Shown: positions 1 to 5,279 of the stretch, piece after piece
Layout of the letters: every line of letters begins with the position of its first letter
Numbering within the stretch: position 1 is the stretch's first letter
Assembly: GCA_030447005.1 (NCBI GenBank)
Contig: JAUJME010000124.1
Location: forward strand, 1-5,279
DNA: 5,279 nt
Origin: Solirubrobacteraceae bacterium
GTDB taxonomy: Bacteria > Actinomycetota > Thermoleophilia > Solirubrobacterales > Solirubrobacteraceae
Reading direction: 5' to 3'
Program-made: the position numbers and the translations under genes
The notes under the pieces: generated by a model
Databases searched by the model: none
Told to the model about the DNA's origin: nothing
Seen by the model: the letters and a program-made list of their open reading frames with translations, nothing else

Positions 1-569
1 CGGCGGCGACGGCGCTGGGCGAGGTCCGGCTCGAGCTGGCGCGACGCTTCGAGCTCGTGCCCGAGGGGCGCCACGAGATCGTCTGGGTCGTCGACTTCCC
101 GATGTTCGAGCCCACCGACACGGGCTGGACGGCGCTCCACCACCCGTTCACCGCGCCGATCGGCGACTTCGCGGACCCCGGCGCCCTGCGCTCGCGCGGC
201 TACGACCTCGTCCTCGACGGGACGGAGATCGGCGGCGGCTCGATCCGCATCAACACGCCCGAGGTCCAGCAGCAGGTCTTCGACGTCCTCGGGATCTCCG
301 CGGAGGAGGCGCAGGCGCGCTTCGGCTTCCTGCTCGACGCGCTGCGCTACGGCGCGCCGCCCCACGGCGGCATCGCGCTCGGGATCGACCGGATCGTCGC
401 GATCATGGTCGGGCGGGACTCGATCCGCGACGTCATCGCCTTCCCCAAGACCGCCAGCGGCTCCGATCCGCTCACCGGCGCTCCGGCGCGCGTGGACGAC
501 GAGCAGCTCGCGGAGGTCGGCGTGCGGGTGATCGCGCCGCCGGCGCCGTCGCCGACCGGCCCGGCGTGA
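1..569 (+). CDS. aspS: Aspartyl-tRNA synthetase, C-terminal part (5' end outside window)
   Basis: This is the last 188 codons of a class II aminoacyl-tRNA synthetase that charges tRNA-Asp with aspartate in the cytoplasm. The frame is open from base 3, and the gene continues upstream of the window. Bacterial AspRS signatures are seen in order: WVVDFPMFE, then ALHHPFTAP, then class II motif 3 ([11 protein letters not shown], containing the ATP-binding Arg), then [14 protein letters not shown] and SDPLTGAP near the C-terminus. These tail signatures are typical of the long bacterial-type enzyme (about 590 residues) rather than the shorter archaeal type, though the GAD insertion domain itself is not in view. 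The stop TGA (567-569) overlaps the GTG start of the next gene as GTGA, so the two are probably translationally coupled. Whether the enzyme also charges tRNA-Asn cannot be judged from this part. Confidence 0.97.
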   Translation, partial: AATALGEVRLELARRFELVPEGRHEIVWVVDFPMFEPTDTGWTALHHPFTAPIGDFADPGALRSRGYDLVLDGTEIGGGSIRINTPEVQQQVFDVLGISAEEAQARFGFLLDALRYGAPPHGGIALGIDRIVAIMVGRDSIRDVIAFPKTASGSDPLTGAPARVDDEQLAEVGVRVIAPPAPSPTGPA

Positions 570-1384
570 GGGAGGCCCGGGCGCCCGGCGGGCCGGCGCC
601 CGCGCCCGTGCGCTCCGTCGCGGCCTGCCTGGCGACGATCCTCGACGTCGACCCGGCCGACGTGCCCGCGCCGGCGACCGGCGACCCCTGGCTCGTGTGG
701 CGTGAGTGGCTCGCCGGCCGTGGGCTCGGGCTCGTACGCGCCGCCGACGGCGCGGCGCTCAACTGGGCGGGGCCGTCGCTGGCCACGCTGGCCGACGGGC
801 GCGGCGTGGTGCGGTTCGGCGTCCCGCCGGGGGTCGTGTGGGATCCGCTCGGCGGCCCGCAGGCGGAGGTCGCCGAGGCGTGGGTCATCGCGGCGCTCGA
901 CCCGCGGGGCGCACCCGCCCTCGGCGCGGCGGGCACCGCCGGCACGGTCGAGGCGATCGCCGTCGCGCCCGCCGCGGAGGCGCCCGTCCGCTTCGTCGAG
1001 CGCGCCCGCGCGGTCGCCGGCCGCGGCCTCGACGGAGACCGCTACTTCGACGCCGCGGGGACCTTCTCGGCGCGCGAGGGGCTGGGCCAGGCGCTCACGC
1101 TCGTCGAGGCCGAGGCGCTCGAGGCGGCCGGGGTCAGCGCGGCCGAGGCGCGACGCAACGTCGTCGTGCGTGGGGCGGAGCTCGACGCGCTGATCGGCCG
1201 CGATTTCACCGTCGGCACGGTGCGCTGCCGCGGCCAGCGCCGCTGCGAGCCGTGCGCGCACCTCGAGCGGCTGACGCGGCCGGGCGTCCTGCGGGCGCTC
1301 GTGCACCGGGGCGGCCTGCGCGCCGACGTGCTCGCCGGCGGGGAGTTCGCGGTCGGGGATCCGGTCCGCGCCGCGCCCGGCTGA
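566..1384 (+). CDS. MOSC domain protein with degenerate papain/C39-like N-terminal domain
   Basis: The 272-residue product has two parts. Residues ~125-268 form a MOSC domain, the fold of molybdenum-cofactor sulfurase C-termini, YiiM and YcbX, which handles sulfur or Moco through a conserved cysteine. Visible marks are [10 protein letters not shown] (152-161), [11 protein letters not shown] (178-188), RRNVVVRG (196-203), [11 protein letters not shown] (227-237) with Cys227 and Cys230, and [10 protein letters not shown] (244-253). Residues ~15-113 resemble small C39/papain-like domains: a helix with [16 protein letters not shown] (19-34), then a tryptophan-rich [13 protein letters not shown] segment (42-54), then GRGVVRFG and VVWDP (78-94). 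The expected nucleophile Cys appears to be Ser17 and the His of HAVV/HDP motifs is absent, so protease activity is unlikely. The GTG start overlaps the aspS stop (GTGA). No convincing Shine-Dalgarno is present, and the alternative GTG at 608 would remove only 14 poorly conserved residues. The MOSC call is firm; the N-domain call rests on pattern memory. Substrate unknown. Confidence 0.88.
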   Translation: MREARAPGGPAPAPVRSVAACLATILDVDPADVPAPATGDPWLVWREWLAGRGLGLVRAADGAALNWAGPSLATLADGRGVVRFGVPPGVVWDPLGGPQAEVAEAWVIAALDPRGAPALGAAGTAGTVEAIAVAPAAEAPVRFVERARAVAGRGLDGDRYFDAAGTFSAREGLGQALTLVEAEALEAAGVSAAEARRNVVVRGAELDALIGRDFTVGTVRCRGQRRCEPCAHLERLTRPGVLRALVHRGGLRADVLAGGEFAVGDPVRAAPG

Positions 1385-1388
1385 CGCT

Positions 1389-1393
1389 AAGGA
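1389..1393 (+). promoter_or_regulatory. Possible ribosome binding site for the thioredoxin-like gene
   Basis: AAGGA lies 11 nt before ATG 1405 in the short gap after the MOSC gene. It is the only reasonable Shine-Dalgarno-like string at this junction and mildly favours ATG 1405 over ATG 1438, which has only GAG-type purines upstream. The spacing is slightly long, so the support is modest. Confidence 0.4.
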
Positions 1394-1404
1394 ATCGGGC
1401 GGGG

Positions 1405-2517
1405 ATGCCGATCAGCCCGTCTGTGAGCCAGATCTCCATGCCCATCCGCATCCTGCTCGTCGGCGCCGTCGTCTTCATGGCCGCCTGGTTCACCGTCCTG
1501 AAGCCCTCCGACACCGTCGTCCCGGCCGCTCCGGCCACGACCGCCGCTCCCGGCGGCCCGACCTCGACGGCCGGCTCGTTCCGCGACACCGCCAAGGCGG
1601 GCGCCGCGACGGCCGAGAAGGACGCCCTGGGCGCCGCCAACGCCGACATCGAGAACACCACCGGCGCGCCCGCGCCCGCCACCTCCGCTCCGTCGGCGAC
1701 CGCGCCCTCCGCCACGAGCGCCGCGCCGACGACCGCCGCGACGCAGACCCGCGCCCAGGCGACCCTCCCGCCGCTGCCCGCCAAGGCGGTCGACAAGCTC
1801 CCGGCCGACGTCCGCGCCGGCCTCGCGAAGCGCAAGGTCATCGTCCTGGGCGTCCTCAACACGCGCGCCAAGCCGTGGGCGCCGATGGCCGACGACGACC
1901 GCGCGGTGCGCAGCGCCCTGCGCAGCGCCAACCGCTACGGCGGCAACGTCGTGGTCGAGACGGTGACCATCGGCTCGCTCGCCAGGTACGAGGGCATGCT
2001 CGAGACGCTCGGCGTCACCCAGAGCCCGACCGTCGTGGTGATCGACCGCAACCGCAAGGCCGTGACGCTGACGGGCTACGTGGACCGCCTCTCGGTCAAC
2101 CAGGCCATCGCCGACGCCCGCCGCTTCTCCATGGAGAAGCGCATCAGCGACCCGTACCTGGCCAAGGTCAACGAGCGCTGCCTGCACTACATGATGCGCT
2201 ACGACCGCTTCTCGCTGCCGACCAAGGCCAGCGCGATGCGCGGCGCCGAGCGCCGGATCTTCGCCCTGCTCGCCAAGGACCGCCGGTCGATCGCCCGCCT
2301 CGCGGCTCCCGCCAAGTGGCGCGGCCTCAAGGCGCAGATGCTGCGGGCCCAGGACCTGTGGACGGCGAACGCCCGCCGCGCGCTCGCGCTCGAAAGGCGC
2401 GGCAACCGCCGGGCGGCCTTCCGGGCCCTCGCCGCCGACTCCGCCACGTTCGCCGCTCTGGACCGCCGCTTCAACGCGGTCGGGCTCACGGGCTGCGCGT
2501 CGAACCGCACGCGCTAG
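1405..2517 (+). CDS. Membrane-anchored protein with CxxC-less thioredoxin-like domain and helical C-terminal domain
   Basis: The 370-residue product is not a named family I recognise. One hydrophobic segment (IRILLVGAVVFMAAWFTVL, residues 14-32) near the N-terminus looks like an uncleaved signal anchor, placing the rest outside the membrane. Residues ~35-125 are a low-complexity Ala/Pro/Thr/Ser linker. Residues ~130-240 look thioredoxin-like: a strand KVIVLGV (144-150), a helix, a second strand NVVVETVTI (181-189), LGVTQSPTVVVIDR (202-215) with Pro208 at the usual cis-Pro position, and then LTGYVD (222-227). The loop that should carry CxxC reads NTRAKPWAP, with no cysteine, so it is probably not an oxidoreductase. 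Residues ~245-366 are charged, helix-rich, with Cys259 and Cys364 as a possible disulfide. ATG 1405 has an AAGGA 11 nt upstream; the in-frame ATG 1438 (Met12) sits just before the membrane segment and is a plausible alternative start. It starts 20 bp after the MOSC gene and may be co-transcribed. Confidence 0.82.
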   Translation: MPISPSVSQISMPIRILLVGAVVFMAAWFTVLKPSDTVVPAAPATTAAPGGPTSTAGSFRDTAKAGAATAEKDALGAANADIENTTGAPAPATSAPSATAPSATSAAPTTAATQTRAQATLPPLPAKAVDKLPADVRAGLAKRKVIVLGVLNTRAKPWAPMADDDRAVRSALRSANRYGGNVVVETVTIGSLARYEGMLETLGVTQSPTVVVIDRNRKAVTLTGYVDRLSVNQAIADARRFSMEKRISDPYLAKVNERCLHYMMRYDRFSLPTKASAMRGAERRIFALLAKDRRSIARLAAPAKWRGLKAQMLRAQDLWTANARRALALERRGNRRAAFRALAADSATFAALDRRFNAVGLTGCASNRTR

Positions 2518-2519
2518 CC
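2491..2519. terminator. Candidate bidirectional hairpin at the convergent gene junction
   Basis: GGCTGCGCGT (2491-2500) can pair with ACGCGC (2509-2514) and AGCC (2516-2519). This gives a 6-bp plus 4-bp stem with one bulged T (2515) and an 8-nt loop (CGAACCGC). It covers the ends and both stop codons of two convergent genes, so it would form in transcripts from either side. There is no U-tract on either strand, so a classical intrinsic terminator is not supported. It could be a U-less actinobacterial-type terminator, or a chance stem in GC-rich sequence. Confidence 0.35.
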
Positions 2520-3515
2520 GCGCGGCGCCAGCTCCCGGACCGCGTCGGCCGCCGGCACGACGGTCGTGATCGCGCGGGCGCAGCGCCCGGCGTAGAGCGG
2601 CGCGACCTCCAGCAGGCGCTCGTCCGCGCCGGCGAGCACCGCGGCCGGGCCGAACAGCGGCACGCCGACGCGCTGGCGCCGCATCATCGCCGTCGTCACC
2701 GACGGCGGGAGGCGCCGCAATCCCGGTGCCAGCATGCGGTTGAGGGCCACGACGCCACGCGGCCCGCGCTCGTCGGCGGCGCACCAGCGATCGGTCGCCG
2801 CGTTCGGCAGGACGCGGTGGCGGTCGCTCCAGCCGACGGAGAACAGCAGCGTCTCGAGGGTGCGTCGGGCTCCGAGGGCCCGCTGCTTGTAGGCGGGATG
2901 GGCGTTGCACTCCTCGGTCAGGAGGAAGCGCGTCCCGGCGACCGCCGCCGTGGCTCCGGCGCTCAGCGCCGCCTCCGTCTCCCGCCCGGAAGCGATGCCA
3001 CCGGCGGCCAGCACCGGGCGTCCCTCGGCCACTGCGACGATCCTCGCCAGGGTCTCCCGGCACGGCGCGACGCCGAGCAGATGGCCGCCCGCCTCGATCC
3101 CCTGGGCGATCAGCCCGTCGGCGCCGTCGGCCAGCGCCCGGCGGGCCTGGGCGGTGGTGCCGACCTGGGCGAGCACCACGATCCCCGCGGCGCGAAGGCG
3201 TGCGACGGCACGCGGCGCCGACCCGCAGAACGTGACGACGAGGTCGACGCCGGCCGCGACGCACGCATCGACGTGAGCGGCGCGCGAGAACGGGACGAGG
3301 AGATTGGCGGCGACGGGACGGCCGGGAGCGAGCCGACGGGCCCGCCGGAGCTCGCCGGCGAACGCGTGCGGATCGGGGAGGATGCCCACGGTCCCGAGCC
3401 CGCCGGCGTTCGAGACCGCCGCCGCGAGCGGCGCGGTCGACAGCCCGCCGCCCATGCCGGCCTGCACGACGGGGACTTCGAGGCCCAGCCGGTCGAGCAG
3501 GTCGATCGCCGGCAC
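2514..3515 (-). CDS. Nitronate monooxygenase-family FMN enzyme (2-nitropropane dioxygenase / FabK-like)
   Basis: The 333-residue product is a TIM-barrel flavoprotein of the nitronate monooxygenase superfamily, which uses FMN and O2 to oxidise alkyl nitronates; the related FabK enzymes are enoyl-ACP reductases. Motifs seen in order: [10 protein letters not shown] (15-24) at the first strand, [12 protein letters not shown] (33-44), AANLLVP (69-75), the active-site loop AQGIEAGGH (137-145) with the His expected to act as catalytic base in class I enzymes, [11 protein letters not shown] (167-177) and GTRFLLTEE (194-202) for FMN phosphate binding. Length fits the family (about 320-350). The GTG start at 3515 lies only 14 codons before the first motif and has a GATACT -10-like box 7 nt upstream, so a leaderless transcript is likely. 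Its TAG stop shares CTAG with the convergent upstream gene. Nitronate detoxification is the family default; the real substrate cannot be read from sequence, and a reductase role is possible. Confidence 0.92.
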   Translation of the reverse strand: MPAIDLLDRLGLEVPVVQAGMGGGLSTAPLAAAVSNAGGLGTVGILPDPHAFAGELRRARRLAPGRPVAANLLVPFSRAAHVDACVAAGVDLVVTFCGSAPRAVARLRAAGIVVLAQVGTTAQARRALADGADGLIAQGIEAGGHLLGVAPCRETLARIVAVAEGRPVLAAGGIASGRETEAALSAGATAAVAGTRFLLTEECNAHPAYKQRALGARRTLETLLFSVGWSDRHRVLPNAATDRWCAADERGPRGVVALNRMLAPGLRRLPPSVTTAMMRRQRVGVPLFGPAAVLAGADERLLEVAPLYAGRCARAITTVVPAADAVRELAPRG

Positions 3516-3522
3516 GCCCGGG

Positions 3523-3528
3523 AGTATC
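3523..3528 (-). promoter_or_regulatory. -10 element of a probable leaderless promoter for the nitronate monooxygenase-like gene
   Basis: On the minus strand the sequence reads GATACT, then 7 nt (CCCGGGC), then the GTG start at 3515. This matches the usual distance from a sigma70-type -10 box to the transcription start, so transcription would begin at or next to the start codon, with no room for a Shine-Dalgarno. No recognisable TTGACA-like -35 is present 17 nt upstream. Confidence 0.5.
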
Positions 3529-3558
3529 GCGCCGCGCGCTCCGGCGGTGGCGCCGCGC
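3529..3558. repeat. 9-bp direct repeat in the divergent promoter gap
   Basis: GCGCCGCGC occurs at 3529-3537 and again at 3550-3558, a 21-bp start-to-start period (about two helical turns). Both copies lie between the two divergent -10 boxes, where -35 contacts or an operator would be expected. The word is built only of G and C in a GC-rich genome, so chance occurrence is quite possible. Confidence 0.3.
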
Positions 3559-3559
3559 C

Positions 3560-3565
3560 TATCCT
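3560..3565 (+). promoter_or_regulatory. -10 element of a probable leaderless promoter for iscU-mnmA
   Basis: TATCCT, a TAnnnT-type -10 box and one of the few AT-containing strings in this GC-rich region, is followed by 6 nt (CCCGGC) and then the GTG start at 3572. This spacing predicts a transcript starting at the start codon itself. No clear -35 hexamer is visible. The box lies in the 56-bp gap shared with the divergent minus-strand gene, so the upstream halves of the two promoters would overlap. Confidence 0.5.
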
Positions 3566-3571
3566 CCCGGC

Positions 3572-5005
3572 GTGGACCCCGAGGCCTTCGCCGACCACCT
3601 CCTGCACCCGCGCGGGCGCGACCACGAACCCGCGGGCGCGCACGCCGGCGCGGCCGGCGGGGCGCTCTGCGGCGACCTGATCCGGATCTCGATCGCGGTC
3701 GAGGGCGACCGGGTGGCCGACGCGGGCTTCGCGGCGTCGGGCTGCGGCGCGACGACGGCGGCCGGGAGTGCCGCGGTGGCGCTGGCGCGCGGCGCGCACG
3801 TCCTCGACGCCGCGCGGATCGGGCCCGGGACGCTGGCCGAGGAGCTCGGCGGCCTGTCGCCGGGCAAGCTCCACGCCGCCGACCTCGCGGCCGACGCGCT
3901 GCACTCGGCGCTCGGGGCCGCGGTGCGGGCCGGCGGCGCGCTCGCGCCCGACCGGGATCGCACGCTCGTCGCGATGAGCGGCGGCGTCGACTCGGCCGTC
4001 GCGGCGCTGCTCGTCGCGCGCTCGGGGCGCGAGGCGGTGGCGGTCACCCTCGAGCTCTGGCGCGACCCCGAGAACGACGCCGAGGCCTCCTGCTGCAGCG
4101 CGACCGCGGTGCGCGCCGCGCGGGCGGTCGCCCACGGGATGGGCCTGCCCCATCTCACCCTCGACCTGCGCGAGGAGTTCCGGGCCGGGGTCGTCGAGCC
4201 GTGGCTCGCCGGCCACGCGGCGGGCGAGACCCCGAACCCGTGCGTGGGATGCAACGGCCACGTCCGCCTCGACGCCATGCTCGCCTTCGCCGCCACGCTC
4301 GGCGCGGCCGACCTCGCCACGGGCCACTACGCGCGCACGACGGCCGACGGCCTGCTGCGCGCGGCCGCCGACCCGGCCAAGGACCAGACCTACATGCTCG
4401 CCGCGCTCGGCCCGGGCTCGATCGCGCGGATGCGCTTCCCGCTCGGCGAGCTGACCAAGCCGGAGGTCCGCGCGCTCGCCGCCGAGGCGGAGCTGCCGGT
4501 CGCCGCGAAGGCCGACTCCCAGGACCTCTGCTTCCTGGCGGGCACGGGCCGCGCCGCGTTCCTCGCGCGCCACGGGCGCCTGACGGAGCGGCCGGGAGAG
4601 ATCGTCGACACGAGCGGGACCGTGGTCGGCCGCCACGCCGGCCACCACGGCTACACGGTCGGCCAGCGCAAGGGGATCGGCGTCGCGGCGAGCGAGCCGC
4701 TCTACGTCCTGGCCACCGACGCGGGGGCCAACACCGTGACGGTCGGCACGCGCGCGCAGCTCGCGACCCGCCGGGTTCGAGTCCGCGGCGCGCGGCTGCA
4801 CCGGCCGGGGGCCGAGGTCGACGCGGTGAAGCTCCGCTATCGCTCCCGCGCGGTCCCGTGCCGGGTCGCCACCCCGGACGAGGGCCCCGACCTCATGCTC
4901 GACCTCCTCGAGCCCGTCGACGGCGCCGCCCCCGGCCAGGCCGCGTGCCTGCTGCGCGGCGACACGATCGTCGGTTGGGCGACCGTAGACTCCGCCGTCC
5001 GATGA
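3572..5005 (+). CDS. mnmA: IscU/NifU-N scaffold-like domain fused to tRNA 2-thiouridine(34) synthase MnmA
   Basis: MnmA adenylates and thiolates U34 of Glu, Gln and Lys tRNAs, making the 2-thiouridine part of mnm5s2U. Residues ~128-477 form a full MnmA: PP-loop SGGVDS (136-141), SCCS (173-176), PNPCVGCN (221-228) whose Cys227 aligns with the first catalytic Cys, GHYAR (251-255), DQTYML (271-276), DSQDLCF (315-321) with the second catalytic Cys320, and [10 protein letters not shown] (361-370). Typical MnmA is about 360 residues; this one has ~120 more at the N-terminus. That extension matches the IscU/NifU-N scaffold fold: DHLLHPRG (8-15), LCGD (32-35), SGCGA (56-60), GGLSPGKLH (93-101). Cys33, Asp35, Cys58, Lys99 and His101 are kept, but the third ligand Cys after the His is Ala102. 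GTG 3572 is favoured because the scaffold homology begins within 10 residues and a TATCCT box lies just upstream. No cysteine desulfurase is in view. The stop overlaps the alaS start (ATGA). Confidence 0.95.
   Translation: MDPEAFADHLLHPRGRDHEPAGAHAGAAGGALCGDLIRISIAVEGDRVADAGFAASGCGATTAAGSAAVALARGAHVLDAARIGPGTLAEELGGLSPGKLHAADLAADALHSALGAAVRAGGALAPDRDRTLVAMSGGVDSAVAALLVARSGREAVAVTLELWRDPENDAEASCCSATAVRAARAVAHGMGLPHLTLDLREEFRAGVVEPWLAGHAAGETPNPCVGCNGHVRLDAMLAFAATLGAADLATGHYARTTADGLLRAAADPAKDQTYMLAALGPGSIARMRFPLGELTKPEVRALAAEAELPVAAKADSQDLCFLAGTGRAAFLARHGRLTERPGEIVDTSGTVVGRHAGHHGYTVGQRKGIGVAASEPLYVLATDAGANTVTVGTRAQLATRRVRVRGARLHRPGAEVDAVKLRYRSRAVPCRVATPDEGPDLMLDLLEPVDGAAPGQAACLLRGDTIVGWATVDSAVR
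4986..4991 (+). promoter_or_regulatory. Possible internal -10 element ahead of alaS
   Basis: TAGACT fits the TAnnnT -10 pattern and lies within the last codons of mnmA, 10 nt before the alaS ATG. A transcript from here would have a leader of only a few bases. No -35 is visible at 16-18 nt upstream. The string also encodes part of the MnmA C-terminus, so it may be coincidence; its resemblance to the boxes at 3523-3528 and 3560-3565 is the main support. Confidence 0.35.
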
Positions 5006-5279
5006 CCTCCGACGAGATCCGCGAGCTCTTCCTCTCCTTCTTCGAGGAGCGCGACCACCGGCGCATCGCGTCGGGCTCGCTCGTCCCGGCACAGCATGAC
5101 CCGTCCGTGCTGCTCACCACGGCCGGGATGCACCCGCTCAAGGACTACTTCCTCGGCAAGGACACGCCGCCGCACCACCGGCTGACCTCCTGCCAGAAGT
5201 GCTTCCGCACGCCGGACATCGACAACGTCGGGACGACCGCGCGGCACCTGACGTTCTTCGAGATGCTCGGCAACTTCTC
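5002..5279 (+). CDS. alaS: Alanyl-tRNA synthetase, N-terminal part (3' end outside window)
   Basis: This is the first 92 codons of the class II synthetase that charges tRNA-Ala in the cytoplasm. The start of the catalytic domain is seen: [15 protein letters not shown] (5-19), then a GSLVP segment, [16 protein letters not shown] (37-52), and the hallmark [15 protein letters not shown] (63-77) followed by [14 protein letters not shown] at the window edge. Many bacterial AlaRS have MxxFK/MNPF after TTAGM; here it is [10 protein letters not shown], a variant I recall from actinobacterial sequences. The ATG at 5002 overlaps the mnmA TGA (ATGA), implying translational coupling, and the family start is normally within a few residues of the EIRxxFLxFF segment, so this start is well supported. 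The editing and C-Ala domains lie beyond the window. Confidence 0.97.
   Translation, partial: MTSDEIRELFLSFFEERDHRRIASGSLVPAQHDPSVLLTTAGMHPLKDYFLGKDTPPHHRLTSCQKCFRTPDIDNVGTTARHLTFFEMLGNF

Noticed and set aside
570..610. GGGAGG at 570-575 as a ribosome binding site for a GTG start at 608
   Set aside because: The spacing is 32 nt, far too long; the GTGA overlap start at 566 is as plausible and keeps the frame coupled to aspS.
706..1404. In-frame upstream extension of the thioredoxin-like gene, open back to 706
   Set aside because: The extension is Arg/Gly-rich and overlaps the MOSC domain coding frame; the membrane segment right after ATG 1405/1438 marks the real N-terminus.
1439..1770. Ala/Thr/Pro-rich coding stretch as a DNA repeat or separate gene
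   Set aside because: Short imperfect Ser-Ala-Pro/Ala-Thr codon runs in frame with the membrane segment are best read as a flexible extracytoplasmic linker.
1387..3264. A 625-codon open frame on the minus strand
   Set aside because: It covers the antisense of the thioredoxin-like gene and another frame of the nitronate monooxygenase-like gene, with low-complexity Arg/Gly-rich translation and no domain.
3515..3569. GGGAGGAT on the minus strand (complement of 3561-3568) as a Shine-Dalgarno for the nitronate monooxygenase-like gene
   Set aside because: It is about 45 nt upstream of GTG 3515 and coincides with the complement of the plus-strand TATCCT box.
1875..3680. A 601-codon plus-strand open frame bridging the convergent junction and the divergent promoter
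   Set aside because: It overlaps three better-supported genes in other frames, and its translation is compositional noise.
3110..5092. A 660-codon open frame on the minus strand across mnmA and part of the divergent gene
   Set aside because: It runs antisense to a clearly recognisable MnmA and is rich in Arg/Ala/Gly/Pro without motifs, the usual artefact of GC-rich third positions.

Overview
This 5.3 kb window is very GC-rich, with G or C at nearly every third codon position, and it is almost fully coding. Gene content, the overlapping starts and stops (GTGA, ATGA, CTAG), and TAnnnT-type -10 boxes lying directly upstream of GTG/ATG starts all suggest a high-GC actinobacterium. The deep-branching Thermoleophilia (Solirubrobacter/Conexibacter type) would fit best, but that placement is an inference from sequence style, not a database result. 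No mobile element, CRISPR array, tRNA or rRNA was seen.

Layout. Bases 1-569 (+) are the 3' end of aspS (aspartyl-tRNA synthetase). It overlaps by 4 bp a gene (566-1384, +) whose product joins a degenerate papain/C39-like N-terminal domain to a MOSC domain. After a 20-bp gap comes a membrane-anchored protein (1405-2517, +) with a long Ala/Thr/Pro linker, a thioredoxin-like domain lacking CxxC, and a helical C-terminal domain. Its stop overlaps the stop of a convergent FMN enzyme of the nitronate monooxygenase family (2514-3515, -) in a shared CTAG inside a hairpin. A 56-bp divergent control region (3516-3571) separates that gene from mnmA (3572-5005, +), which overlaps the 5' end of alaS (5002-5279, +, truncated by the window) by 4 bp.

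The most notable feature is the 477-residue MnmA. Its first ~120 residues are an IscU/NifU-N-like iron-sulfur scaffold domain that keeps two of three ligand cysteines, the Asp and the His, but has Ala at the third cysteine position. It is fused to a complete tRNA 2-thiouridylase with a CxxC plus a second catalytic cysteine.

Functionally the backbone is tRNA charging and tRNA modification (aspS, mnmA, alaS). This echoes the aspS-...-mnmA-...-alaS order known from Firmicutes. Three less conserved genes lie between aspS and mnmA. Two products in the window (the MOSC protein and IscU-MnmA) belong to families that handle sulfur or Fe-S clusters through cysteines, but a shared pathway is only a speculation.
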